Assembly (NCBI GenBank): GCA_000231825.2
Contig: JH720390.1
Span: 69,220 to 133,219 of the forward strand
DNA length: 64,000 nt
Origin: Tetrahymena elliotti 4EA
Lineage: Eukaryota; Ciliophora; Oligohymenophorea; Hymenostomatida; Tetrahymenidae
Direction of reading: 5' to 3'
Shown here: positions 10,463 through 22,299 of the stretch, one piece after another
Position numbering within the stretch: position 1 is the first letter of the stretch
Layout: each line of letters starts with the position of its first letter
Translations under genes and position numbers: made by a program
Notes under the pieces: model-generated
Database searches by the model: none
The model's input: only the letters and a program-made list of their open reading frames with translations
Told to the model about the DNA's origin: nothing

Positions 10463-13400
10463 TCAAAGTTGTTTTGCTGGTTAATATGAAGAGAGACTCA
10501 CTGATTGCAAGGAAGAGCTAATTACTTGCATTTGTTATATTTCAAATTATTTGTCTTTAAGACTTTTTAGAAATCTAATTTTCAGTAATGTCTTTATTTT
10601 GTGATGTTTTCCATCCGAATAGTTTTGGTTACACTCTGGACTCTCTATCCGTTCTACCTAAATAATATTTAATGTTTATTGAATAAATTATTACTCACAT
10701 TAATTAAATATTGATATTACCAATTTCTTTGTTAGAACAGAATCTTTATTGAATTTGACAACCAATTATTTTATAAGTGTAATATTAATTAGAAGAGGTA
10801 CATAAGAATAGTTGAAGTAGCTAATCTTTTCAAGAACCTTTTAAATATGCTAATAATTAATTTTATCACTGAACTAAAGGCAAATCAAGCACTCAACATA
10901 ACCTATTATTTAAGAAAGCTAAGTATTAAATTTTTATAAATTTTAATTTTACATTTTTAGTGGAATAAAGAAGTAGCGAGCATAGAATTTATACTCTCTT
11001 TGGTAAATATCTCTTAGTTTTTGTATTTTTATAAGAAATTCTAATTCATCAAATTAATGAGCAACCTTATTTAAAAAATAATATAATAATCATTTAATTA
11101 AAATAAATATTTAAAATACCTCAAAGACTTTGAAAAATTTCCACTAAGATAGTAGTATCTAATTTTTTCAAGAGCATATTTTTTGTAACTTTTGTATTAG
11201 TTTTGCTCCTTTTTACCTAGAAATAATAATTTGTTTTCAAGGGTTTAATCTTCCATATCAACACCTTTATTATTATTTGAACTTATTTGCTCACTATTAT
11301 ATTGTTTGAGCATCTTTTTTTCTTATTTAAAAATCTCACTTAGCAAAAATTCAAAAGCCTCTTCTTCAAAATTTTTCCTATAAAAATTTAATATTTTTTA
11401 TAAAAGTTTCTACTATTTCAAACTAACTTACACTGAGAATTAAGGGGCTAGCTAATTGATCATCAAGTATTCTTCGAAATCTTCAAATTTGAGAGAAAAT
11501 GTTGATGTGTAATTAAAAAAATCAAACTCGGTTTGTAAATAAACTTCTTCTTAGGCTAAGATTTAACCAATTTAGTTAAGATTAAAAGGATACTTGTGAA
11601 TTTAATATGATTAATTATTAGTTAATCTCTTTTTATTTTAAGTATGATAGGTTTTTTCTAAGAAATACCTTGTCCAATATGTAAGAATCACTGCTTTTAT
11701 CAATTACAAACAAGTGTAATTATTGGTTATTTAAATAAATTAAGCTATTTAAGACTTTTTAGTCAAATTAAACTAGTACAATATGTTCCATAGCATAAAT
11801 ACATTCTTAAGAATATCATCATTTTTTGGTTACTATATCATTTACAATTGTATAGAGGTATCCTTAGAACTTTTTTTAAATAAGCAAGCTAATCTCAAAT
11901 AAAATATATTCTTTAACATGATCAAAGTATAGACTGAGTATATTTCTTGATAGTTCTTAAGCCCAGCAATTCCTTCTCTTTTTTCGTTTCTCTCTTTTTA
12001 AAAATTTGTGTAAAAATTGAGTAAGGATTAAATTAAAATTTCATAAAAATATTTTACCATAACCTTCAGGTTGGCTTAAATTATCATAAATAGCATTTAA
12101 ATTAAGCTGGTTCTAAGAACAATAGTTTTTTAAAATACTTTCAATACTTTGGATAACAGATTAGATATTATCTTCAAATTTTTGCACTTTAGCAAGTGTC
12201 ATGAAAAATGCAAAAATGCTACTTGGTATTGGAATTCCCTTTTGTTTAATGATTTCTTCACATTATTATATATAATTTTCAATTGTATTCTATTGAGAAC
12301 CTTCAGTTTGAATCTAAATTGTGATTAAATTTAAACTGAGGTTTGTATCACTTGACCATTCTTTATAAAGAAGCTCATGAAATACTTTTTAGTTTTTAAG
12401 GTCTATATTATTTTGATGATTTAAATTTTATTGAAGAAGACTGTCAGCTATTTTTACTTATTCACTCTCTACAAGTCCAGTAAAGGAATTATAGAAATCT
12501 TACTCAATTAAACGATATTCTTCTTCATTTTAGCTTCTTAATCTACTATATTATAAATCATTCTATTCTTCAATATCTTAACTCATCATTTTACAAATAC
12601 TATTTTTTCTAGAATTTCTTATAAATTCACTTTATTCTTCTTAAAATGATTCTTTTCTTGAATGCATTTCTTAATAGCCTTCTTGATCTTCATATTACAA
12701 ATCCTCATCATTCATATCATTATTTTCTTATTAACTAAGTTTTTATCTAATTTTTTAAAGACTGGATTTTCCTAATTTTGCTCCTTCATCTTCTGCTTCT
12801 TCTCCTATGTCTTAAGGTTATTACATTTTATCATCTAATAGATTATCTTCTTATTCCATCAGCTATTTTTTATTCATGCTCTCTTGTTTAATTTGCTAAC
12901 ATATTTCTTTAATTCCTTCATAAATCTCCTTTTTAAAAAACGATGTATTTTCATGATTGTAGGTAAATTATTCTTCTTCCTACATAGCTTCAGCAGTTTC
13001 TGAATCAAGTAGTTCCATTTCAATTTTATTTACAAATAAGCCAGTCTATTCATAGTTCTCTTGAACAAAGTAATAGTAACAGATAGCATATAAAGATTCT
13101 AAAATTCCTTACTTGGAAATTATCTATTAAATAAAATTTATTTTAACAAATTAATCATATTTTGTAAAAAAAATACTTGAGATTCATTTTAAATTATTGT
13201 GCTTAGCTGACTAACATAGTTTTTAGTATTTGCTTCTTCTTCAGAATTATGTTAATTCAACTAGCTCTCTAAGCAGAAATGAATAAAATATACAAACTTT
13301 TAGCAAAGAATCTGTTTTCTTGAATAAAATATTGATTAGAAAATAAGTGCATCTTAAAAATAAGTAAGTTACTCTCTAGCATAATCATTTTTAGGTTTTG

Positions 13401-14046
13401 CATATAAAATTAAAGAATCAAAAAAAAGCTCATCAAAATCTTTAATTTTTTCATTTTCCATATACTTTCTAATATTAAGTGTGTGTTAGTAAGAAATCTA
13501 TTAATTTAAAAATAAAAACAATTTCAATGATAAATTCTTCATTTCTTAAAAATATTTTACTATCACTAAAAAATGCAAAAGCTTTTTTAGTTTTTTTTAT
13601 TTCTCCACTAATGGAACAAGTTTTAAAGAATTAAAAGAATTGTGAAGATTTTAATCACTTTTCTAAAATTAATAATCGCTAAGTACATTCTACTAACTTT
13701 ATTATTATTGCTGCTGCTTATAAATAGAATCTTCTCTTAAATAAAACTGATTGAACTAATGCAGATAGCAAAGAAAAATCTAATCTATTTTATCATATTC
13801 CCTTTCTTCTTTGAGCAACTAAATCTTTAAATATGAAAAATTCTTGACTTAAAAACTTAAATATTTTGGTTTTTTATCATTTTAAATTATTTAACAAACA
13901 CTAAAATAAATTGAAAATTATCTTTATTTCAAAAGCCATACATAATGGGTGAGTAATGTTGGCTTTAAAGAAAACTCATGATATGTATAATAATCATATT
14001 TCTCTATTAGAGAAAGTCTCTATTATCTTTAATCTTCAATTTCCAT
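10463..14046 (-). CDS. Orphan 1099-aa protein, helical, TPR-like segments
   Basis: Inferred exons 13177-14046, 12058-13123, 11432-11993, 10953-11377, 10721-10902, 10463-10657; introns of 53, 64, 54, 50 and 63 nt, all GT-AG, and all phases agree (3300 nt). An all-A/T 54-nt stretch in the fourth exon could also be an in-frame intron. Starts MEIEDQRQQ; ends SSYQPAKQL. Not recognised. Helical Y/L-rich stretches such as LYAICYYYFVQENYEQTG and KIRYYYLSGNFSKSLRYF look like degenerate TPR helices. The middle third is acidic and Gln-rich (EEQSEF, EDEGAKLG, QQENNDMNDEDLQYE). No transmembrane segment or signal peptide. A scaffold subunit of a large complex is conceivable but unproven. Confidence 0.75.
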
Positions 14047-14654
14047 AATTACGAATAAATTTTAAGAAATATTTGGGTTAATTGATAAGAAAAATATTCG
14101 CGCAATAGCTAACTAGTAAATTATTTATTTATTATTTTTTCAAAGATACTTTTTTTAATTTTACTGATAGATGTAAAAGCTTATAAAATAAACAAAAAGT
14201 GAGCACAATTTTATAGAAATTTAATAATATTTTAAACTAAAATATTTTATTTTAATTATTGATTTTTATCTTGGCATTAATAGTTTTTTTAAGAAAAAAA
14301 TTAAAATAATTTAAAATTATAGTAAAAATAGTTCATTTAATAAGCTATCAACTAAATCAAGACTTATCGTTTAAAACTTAGTTTTGTTTGAAAGTAGATA
14401 TAAATTAAAAGTATTTGTTAGAAAAATTCAAATTATTTTAAAAATAGTTGATTTAATAAGTTATCTATCAATTACCATTTAACACTTAGTTTTAATTGAA
14501 AGTAGATATCTATTCTGTTACTAAAAATGTTTGTTTATTTTAAAAGTATACAGAACAAGCATTATTTTAAATAAACTTTGAATATCTACATTTATATCTT
14601 AATTATTTATTTGTTAACAATTTAATTTAAAATAGAAACTAAAAATTTTTAATT
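14047..14654. other. Intergenic spacer with a short partial direct repeat
   Basis: Contains two diverged copies of an approximately 110-bp block (about 14319-14410 and 14430-14520; shared words include GTTCATTTAATAAGCTATC-like and AACTTAGTTTT..TTGAAAGTAGATAT). No gene seen. Confidence 0.4.
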
Positions 14655-17600
14655 TCAAATTTAGAAATTGTTTGTATTAGGGTGATGATTAGTATTAATG
14701 CTGTTAGTAATTTATCCATTTATATTATTTTGATCAAAATCTTCTATTTTATGGTTTTTGTAATATTTGTACAGAATTCTTTGACAGTTTGCAAAGTAAT
14801 CACTTTTTTATACATTTGACTTCATCACTTCTTTATCTATTGAGCATATTTTATGGAATTCGTAACGACTAAGGAATAAGCATTTAGCTTACGAAGATGA
14901 ACAAACAATTTAGCCAAATCGTGATATACTGAGACTAGGGAATAGGAGATTTTCTCCAACAAAATTATAAGGACGAAGCACATAATGCTACCAATCATTA
15001 TATGTTTTAAGTTCTAAATTGCCATCTTATACTATAAAAAATCCTTAAATTTACAATTAAGTGTGAGGCAAGATATCAATCTTATTGAAAATTCTATTTT
15101 TTAAGTTTTTCAATGCTTTTGGATCATCTTTACATAATTCTATATAGTGGTATTTATGGACAGACTCTCCATCATTAAACACTATTTCTTTATTTTAAAA
15201 TATTTTTTCTTTAAGTAATTCAAATGCAAGCCTATATAAAGTTAGCTAGGAGACTCTGTCAAATATGTCTATTTATTTTATGAAGTTAAGAATAGTTTTA
15301 TGCTAGATATCGTTTTGCATGTTCCAAAGATCTATAAAATCACTTTCATTTATTGCTACATACTCTACACGAGTTAAACTTAAAAACCAAATATCTGGGT
15401 GAAAACTAATTTTATTATCTTTATCATCACAACCAATTATGTCTCCCTCTGAATAGTAGGCAACTATATCTGGTTCATTGAACTACTTAGAATGATCAAA
15501 TACAGTAAGATGACCACCTGTTATGATGTAAACTTCTCCTTTTTAAGCAAATAATAGCTCTGATTTTTCTATGTATCTTAATTCAAAGAATGGCAGGAAA
15601 TTAACTATTGTTTGGATAGGGAATCTTTTAAAAAATGAAAGCTCAGATATCTTTTTAACCAAATCATCTCTTCTACGTTCAAGTAATTGTAACTTGAGAC
15701 CAACTCCTGGTTGAATCAATAGAGGATATTATTAAGCTCTTTTATCCATTTCGAGTCCTGCAGGTAGTTTTCCTATATTTATAGGCGGAGCCCATCCATT
15801 TTATATGGCTGATTACTCATTTTTGATAATTGGCTCTAAGGCGGGCTCGTATGTTTCAGCTGCTAAAATTTATTTAACTAAGGAGAAAAACTCGCAAAAT
15901 ATATGTGGAGGGAATTTGATTTCCATCTTACGGACTTTCTTAAAAACAACTGCAAACATAAAATGCTTTAAGAGCATAAAGTTTTTAGGACAAGTGTACT
16001 TGATAAATGCTTTGTAATCTTCAGAAGCTCTTTTGTAGTATTGCTAAGAGGATGGTTGAATCAATATTTATAAATCTTTTTTTTATTGTTTTTCTTCTTC
16101 TATAGTTTGTTGAGTTTTATCATTGTATTTTTCTGGTGACTTTGGATCTCTGCTAGCCTAGCTTGAGAAACCATCTTTCTTTTTGCTAGGTTACTTTTGG
16201 GGTGAAGAGCTTTTATCTTCTGAGTTTACGATAGATCTTCCCAATTTATCTTCTTATTTAATATTATCAAAAGCCTTTTAACCTAGTTTCTTACCACACA
16301 ATGATCTTAAGTACAAGTGAGTTTAGGGAATAGATTCTTCTTCCTCTAAATGTTTGGCTAATTCTTCAATGAGCTAGTCTATTTTTCTAAAAATAAATTT
16401 GATAAAAATGTGAAAAAATATAAAAGAATTACTTATAGGCTTCTTCAAAACGCTAAGTCTTGTAATAAATTATAGCAAATCCATAATTAATGTCATTTTT
16501 ATTTTTCTTAAACATGTTTGCTATTTCTAACCAATTTTCTGCACATTTAAACTTTTTATTTCTTTCATAAACGCAAGCTAGATTATAAATAGTAGGAAAA
16601 TGAGCTTTATCAAAATTCAACGCTTGCTTGAAGGCTGTTATAGCACTTCTATCTTTATTTTTTTTCATTCTACCTACACCTTTAAGAAAGGAAGCATGAG
16701 CACTATCTTGTTAGCTTTTAGATTTAGTAACTTCTAAAATCTCATTTAAGTGCTGACTAAAATTTTATTCTAGACAGTTAGTTTCATCTTATTTTTCAGT
16801 TTGGAGAGCTAGTCTATCATTTCCAGCATTCTTTTGTTCTATTTCACTTGGGAGTTTCTCTTCTTTTTCAGCAAGTAGCTTTTCTACTTTTTCTATTACT
16901 TTTTTGATTACATCTTTATCAATAGACTCCTCTTTGATATTTTTTTTATTAAAATTCTATCTATAAGAAGGGATTTTCTAAGTGGTTTAATCCTTATTTT
17001 AATTACTTTCATTCTAAGTATTCTGCTAATTTGTAAAGGGATTTTGATTATTATCTTAACCTGTTCTTTGATTCTATGTAAATTAAAGGTTTATTTCAAA
17101 TGGATTAGTATTTATATTCTTTTAACCAGAAATTTATACATAAGAGTTCTTAAATTACTCTTTTCCAACTGAAAAAGGATTAGGTTTATTTAAGTTACTT
17201 TCAAAATAGTTTTATTAATAAGGAGAAGATGTTCTCTGCTTGGCATGATTCTATAATAAATTGTTCTCTTAATTTTATTCTAAACTTTAATACCTCTATA
17301 TTTAATTTCCTTCTAAAGTTTTGTTTAGCTATTGTCTGTAATGTCTCTTTACTACACTTGAGGGTCTTGTGTTATTTAAGCTCATTTTTTAAGGACTCTA
17401 AATCTAAGTATAATTGTTTGAGCGGTTGTAAGCTTAAGCTGATGAACCTCTTAACTATAAAAGATTATTATTCATGAAAATCTACTAATGGCGATTTGCA
17501 TTAGATTTAAAAGAAGGTCTAACAGATTAGTTTACAGATCCATGATACCTAAATCTGTTTTATAAATCTTTTATAACTTATATTTACTTTTTATCATAAT

Positions 17601-18492
17601 TGTTAAAATTTATATCTTTATCTGGGTCATACATGTGCATTTAAGAAGAATCATACTTATTAACACTGCTATATTTCTACTCACTTTCATATCTTTTATT
17701 AGCACTGCTGCTATTAGCTTAAGAATACTACTTTTACTTTAAGTAGCTGTTTGATAAATCATTTTTATCTACATTACCAGTATTTAGAAAAGAGTTTATC
17801 TTTGCATTATAATTCTATAAGTTATCATGAGGTTCGCCATATAGATTTTGAAAATTACTTAAATTACTATTATTATTTAAAGGTGTTATACTTCCCAATT
17901 TTTTTTCTCTTACCCTAATTGATGTTCCTGATATTTTTTTTGGGCTTAAATTATTATAATTAAATGTTAGATTTAAGTCATTCTATTTTAAATCTGATGA
18001 TAAGCCTTTCCCTCCTTGTGACTAATTTGCTAGATTATAAAGTCTATTTTGTTATAATTTTTCATCTTGTGAAGAAAAATATAATCTTTTGTTATTTGGG
18101 TCAACATTCTTAACTTTTTGTCTATACCTCCTTTTTAATTAACTCAATAATGATGCTGGTGCTGAGAACTTTTTATATGGATCTAAATAACTAGAAATAG
18201 GGCGATTTGCACTCTATGCAATCCAATCATCTAATTCTTCTTCTGTAATACCTTCAATATTTATATCATAATTTATTCCATCTTCTGTTCTGATAACTTA
18301 ATTAGAATCTGCAAACCCACCTTAAACTGCCATATTTGTCTGTTAATTAAATGACCATGGCTTATTCAAATCATGTATCAATAGAGGAGTGTCATCTAAT
18401 TCATATTTCTACATATTATGCAAAGAACTTTTGTTATGAGCTTTTCTATTTGAATCCTTATTATTATCTTACTTTAGTTCTGAATCACTCAT
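14655..18492 (-). CDS. TPR protein with cyclic-nucleotide-binding-like domains
   Basis: Two exons, 16433-18492 and 14655-16386, with a 46-nt intron; phases fit, 1263 aa, TGA at 14655-14657. Residues 1 to about 590 are Asn/Ser/Gln-rich and disordered (MSDSELKQDNN...). Around 600-690 lie TPR-type helices (AITAFKQALNFDKAHFPTIYNLACVYER, CAENWLEIANMFK, INYGFAIIYYKTQRFEEAYK). The C-terminal ~400 residues carry two cNMP-binding-like beta-rolls: ELRYIEKSELLFAQKGEVYI... with YYSEGDIIG, then RIFNKIDILP...GFFIVQDGNLEL...YNFVGENLLF. The second has the G-E pair of the phosphate-binding cassette but lacks its usual flanking residues, so ligand binding is uncertain. This layout recurs in ciliate cNMP-domain proteins. 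Soluble; no channel or kinase domain. Confidence 0.8.
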
Positions 18493-20027
18493 AAAAATGA
18501 AATATTATATCTTTTGAATATTAATATATATAAATATTATGTATGTTCTATTAGTTTTTATGATAATAAAAGCTAATTTGTTTTTTCTTGTCAAAAGAAA
18601 TCTCTAATCAAAAATATAAAAGTAATAGTCACATATTTGCCATTAATATATATAAGAAATCTCATTATAAATGATATTTGGTAATCTATAGTTATTCTTT
18701 TTATGAAAATAAATTATAATCAAAATAAAATTTTGTTGATTCTACACCAACCACTTTAAAGTTAAACATTAAAAGCAATTTTATCATATTTATGTATCTA
18801 AAATACAGAAATCAAGCTGATTTCAAGTTTCTTTGTTCTTTAACTTATTTTCAAATAATTTAACAAAAAAATTTATTGTTGAAAAAATGAATTAATATTT
18901 TTTATAAAATATATGATTTCTATATTTATAACCTTCTTAAAAAATCACTATATGTATGATAAATAACTAATATATCAATTGAATATTTATCAAATAATAA
19001 TATTAAATCTATAAATAATATTGAGATTAATTACCATAAAAGTAAAGCTAGGTTTAATTTGCTTAATTTATCGTTATTGAAAAAAAGAAATTTTTGATAA
19101 ATTTGATGCAAAAAATAAGATAGATAAAGTAAAAAAATAAATTTGAGATAAATATTTTTTTGTAGTTAAAAAAAGTATATGTGTGATAGAGTGAAACTCA
19201 ATAGTATCTTAATTAATTTCGAAATCTATAAATACTTTTATACATTAGATTAAATTCATCAGTTACAAGAAGAAAAAAAAGAACTTAGAAATTCGATATT
19301 TTTATTGATTTTTAATATGAAGCAGAAATTTTAATAAATTTAAGTGAAAAAATATCAAGGATAAAATAGATATGCTCTATTTTCATAAATGATATGATAA
19401 ATTTGGTTATATAGAAAAAAGGGATAGTTATTAAAAAGATAGATCTAAATGGTATAAAATTTGAAATCAATTAAGTAGTATTTAATATTTGGTTAAAAGC
19501 ATTAGGTTTTATGAAATATGAAAAAAACTTGAAAGAAGTTTAATATTTCTTTTAAAATTTATGTTTGAATTAATTTTTATTTTATGAATATTGCTAATTC
19601 TTGTTTAAATATCTTTTTATTTATATATGGAGAAGCTTTAACTAAAAGCAAATATTATAAATAAATAATTCTTTATTTGATTCATGTTTATCTCTCATTT
19701 CTTTTGACTCAATCAATGTATTGTAAATTTTTCTTAATACAACTACTACTTATTTCCATACAAATAAGTACAAAAATATTTTAAATAATAGTGAAATGAT
19801 TTCGAGATAAACTTCTTGAAAACAATCAATTTTATATTTTTATCCTTTTATTCTATCTAGTTAAAACTGCTTTCTAAATTAAAAAACAATATTAAATTTA
19901 CTTATTTTGCTTGGTGATAGAAATTAAATGCTTATTTTCTCCTTGATGGATTTTGATAAAAATTTTATTTTTTTATTATTTAATTTTTGATCAAAAATAT
20001 TAATTAAATACTGACTATTGTTTATCA
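18493..20027. other. Intergenic, divergent promoter region
   Basis: About 1.5 kb between divergently transcribed genes (TPR-cNMP on minus, tubulin-like on plus). Both promoters should be here. Uniformly AT-rich, with no open frame or RNA recognised. Confidence 0.5.
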
Positions 20028-21347
20028 ATGAGTGTTATATCTATTGGTATTGGGTAATGTGGTATTTCAATTTAAGAGAAATAATGGATGACTCTGCTTT
20101 AAGAATATGGCATTGATAAGTCAGGAATATTAACTGAAGAAAATAATGATAAAAAAATAAACTCATATTTTTAAGAAATCAAAGAAAACGTTTATAAACC
20201 TAGAGCACTTTTTACTGATTTAGATGATGGCAGAATTAATTTGTTATAAAATGATAGTTTAAAATAATTATTTGAGGGAGTAGCAACTATAAATTCAATT
20301 GAAGGTAGCCATAATTTGTTTGCTAGAGGAAAGTATACTGTTGGGGGTGATTTGAAAGATGAAATATAAAATTAATTATAATATCTATTAGAGTAGTGCG
20401 ATTATGTGGATTCAATATAAATTCAAAACTCCTTTTGTGGAGGAGCAGGTTCAGGATTAGGCAGTTTAATCTACAGCTTAGCTTATGATATAGCTCCTGA
20501 TTCAATAATGAACAATCTTGTTTAATATCCAGATTTAGAAAAATTGGAATTTTAGGTACTAGAAATTTATAATACTATTCTTGGTGTAAGTAGCTAAGAA
20601 GAAGTTTGCTTATCATTACCTTTTTGTAACTAAACCATATAATTTCTGATAAATGACTCATATAATATTTAAAAATAAAAAGGATTTGATGATATAAATA
20701 ATGTGATATCACAAATTCATCCTTTGTTTACTAGTGGAGTAAGATATAGTGGTTCTATAAATTCAAGTACAAGAAAAATTTGTACAAATTTAATACCTTT
20801 TCCTCATCTAAAACATATGGAAATGACTTGCTTACCTCTCAATTATTATAAACAAAAAAAATACACTTAACTAGATTATTTAGAGATGATGTAAGACAGC
20901 ATCAATGAAAAATATTATTTATTTTGCAAACAAAAACCTAAATTTTTAACTTCATATCATATGATAAGGGGGGCTGATATTCATGAAGAAGAAATAGAAA
21001 CAGAGTATAACAAACTATATATTTAAAATGAATCAATAGTTACAGAATGGATACCAAATACATACTCTGTTTCCTATTGTGATACTCCATTATTAGATAA
21101 CTCAAAATCAATATTTTCTATTATCTCAAGTTAAAATATATGCATTTCTTTCTAAAAATACATCAATTAATTTGTAAAGCTATATAAAAGAAAAGCATTT
21201 CTTCACTACTACTTATAAGAAGGCATGGATGAAATGGAATTCACAGAAGCTGAATCAAATTTTAGTGATTTAATTAGTGTATATACACCTTGTAGTCATT
21301 ATGTAGAAGAAGAAGAATATGAAGAGGACGAATATAGTGATATTTGA
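20028..21347 (+). CDS. Divergent beta-tubulin-like protein
   Basis: Intronless, 439 aa, the normal tubulin length. Starts MSVISIGIGQCGISIQ, matching the tubulin N-terminal GQCG loop. Further landmarks: ARGKYTVGGDL (canonical GHYT.GAEL), FCGGAGSGLGSLI at about residue 136 (canonical GGGTGSG, so first G is Cys and T is Ala), STRKICTNLIPFPHL (canonical beta RKLAVNLVPFPR), and LHYYLQEGMDEMEFTEAESNF, almost identical to the beta-tubulin C-terminal helix region. An acidic tail EEEEYEEDEY follows. Beta-type by its C-terminal half. The beta MREI start used for mRNA autoregulation is absent. Ciliates carry several such beta-like tubulins besides the conventional genes; a specialised microtubule role is inferred. 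GTP contacts are altered, so assembly behaviour may be unusual. Confidence 0.93.
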
Positions 21348-22299
21348 TGAAAAAAAATGATACTATTTAAAATTTAATTATTCTCATTTTTATTTTGAAC
21401 AATTTTATTGGAACTTTTTACTAAAAAATTTGAAATTCTTACTTTTCTTTCTGATTAATTATTATTTAACAATAATAATAAAATTTATTTATAAGTAAAA
21501 TTATATATTTAATATAATTTAAATTTATTTAAGTGTTCGTTTTGTTAAAAATAAAATAAGAGGATGTTGTTTAAAATAGTAATATATCTCAAAATAAAAA
21601 TATTTTTAAATCGTCTTTTCAAAAAGAATGATTTATCTAAATTAAATTAAAACAAAAAAATTTAATGGATTGAAAGAAATATAACCTCAAAATAAATTTT
21701 TTTAATAAAAACTGAAACCATTTCAAATAAAATTAAAATCAATATTAGTTAAGAAATGCGTTAAATTATATCGATAACTTTAAGTAACCAAATATTTTAA
21801 GATTTAAGAGGATTCTTTTTGATTTTGTTGCTAATCATACTAATTAATATAAATGCTAGTTAATTAAGACCTTATTTAGTTTAGACCCTATCAATGAAAT
21901 TTTTTTATTAAGACACTTTCTTGTTAAAAAAATTCACCACCCAGAGGTCTTAATTAATGATCATTTACAGTAATGATAAATTATTGCTCTAATTTCATTT
22001 TTTACCTATAATTTTTATTAATTATACTGTTATTTAAGTAAAAAATTTAGTAAGTTTAAAACTATTTTTATATTGTTCATTTATTTGATGCTAATATTAT
22101 CGGCGAGCTAATTAAAGAAACAAACAAATTAGAACATTTTAGTTTATTTATTTTGACTATTAAAGAAGAGAGAAGAAATAAATGAATTGAATAAAATTAT
22201 AACTCTAAATTAACTCTTGGCAAACAATTTATATATATTTAATCTACAATTATTTTAGTAACACAATTTAGTAAGTTTTTATAATTATTTTTGTAATTT
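21348..22299. other. Intergenic, convergent 3' ends
   Basis: Lies between the stop codons of two converging genes. AT-rich; nothing recognised. Confidence 0.5.
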
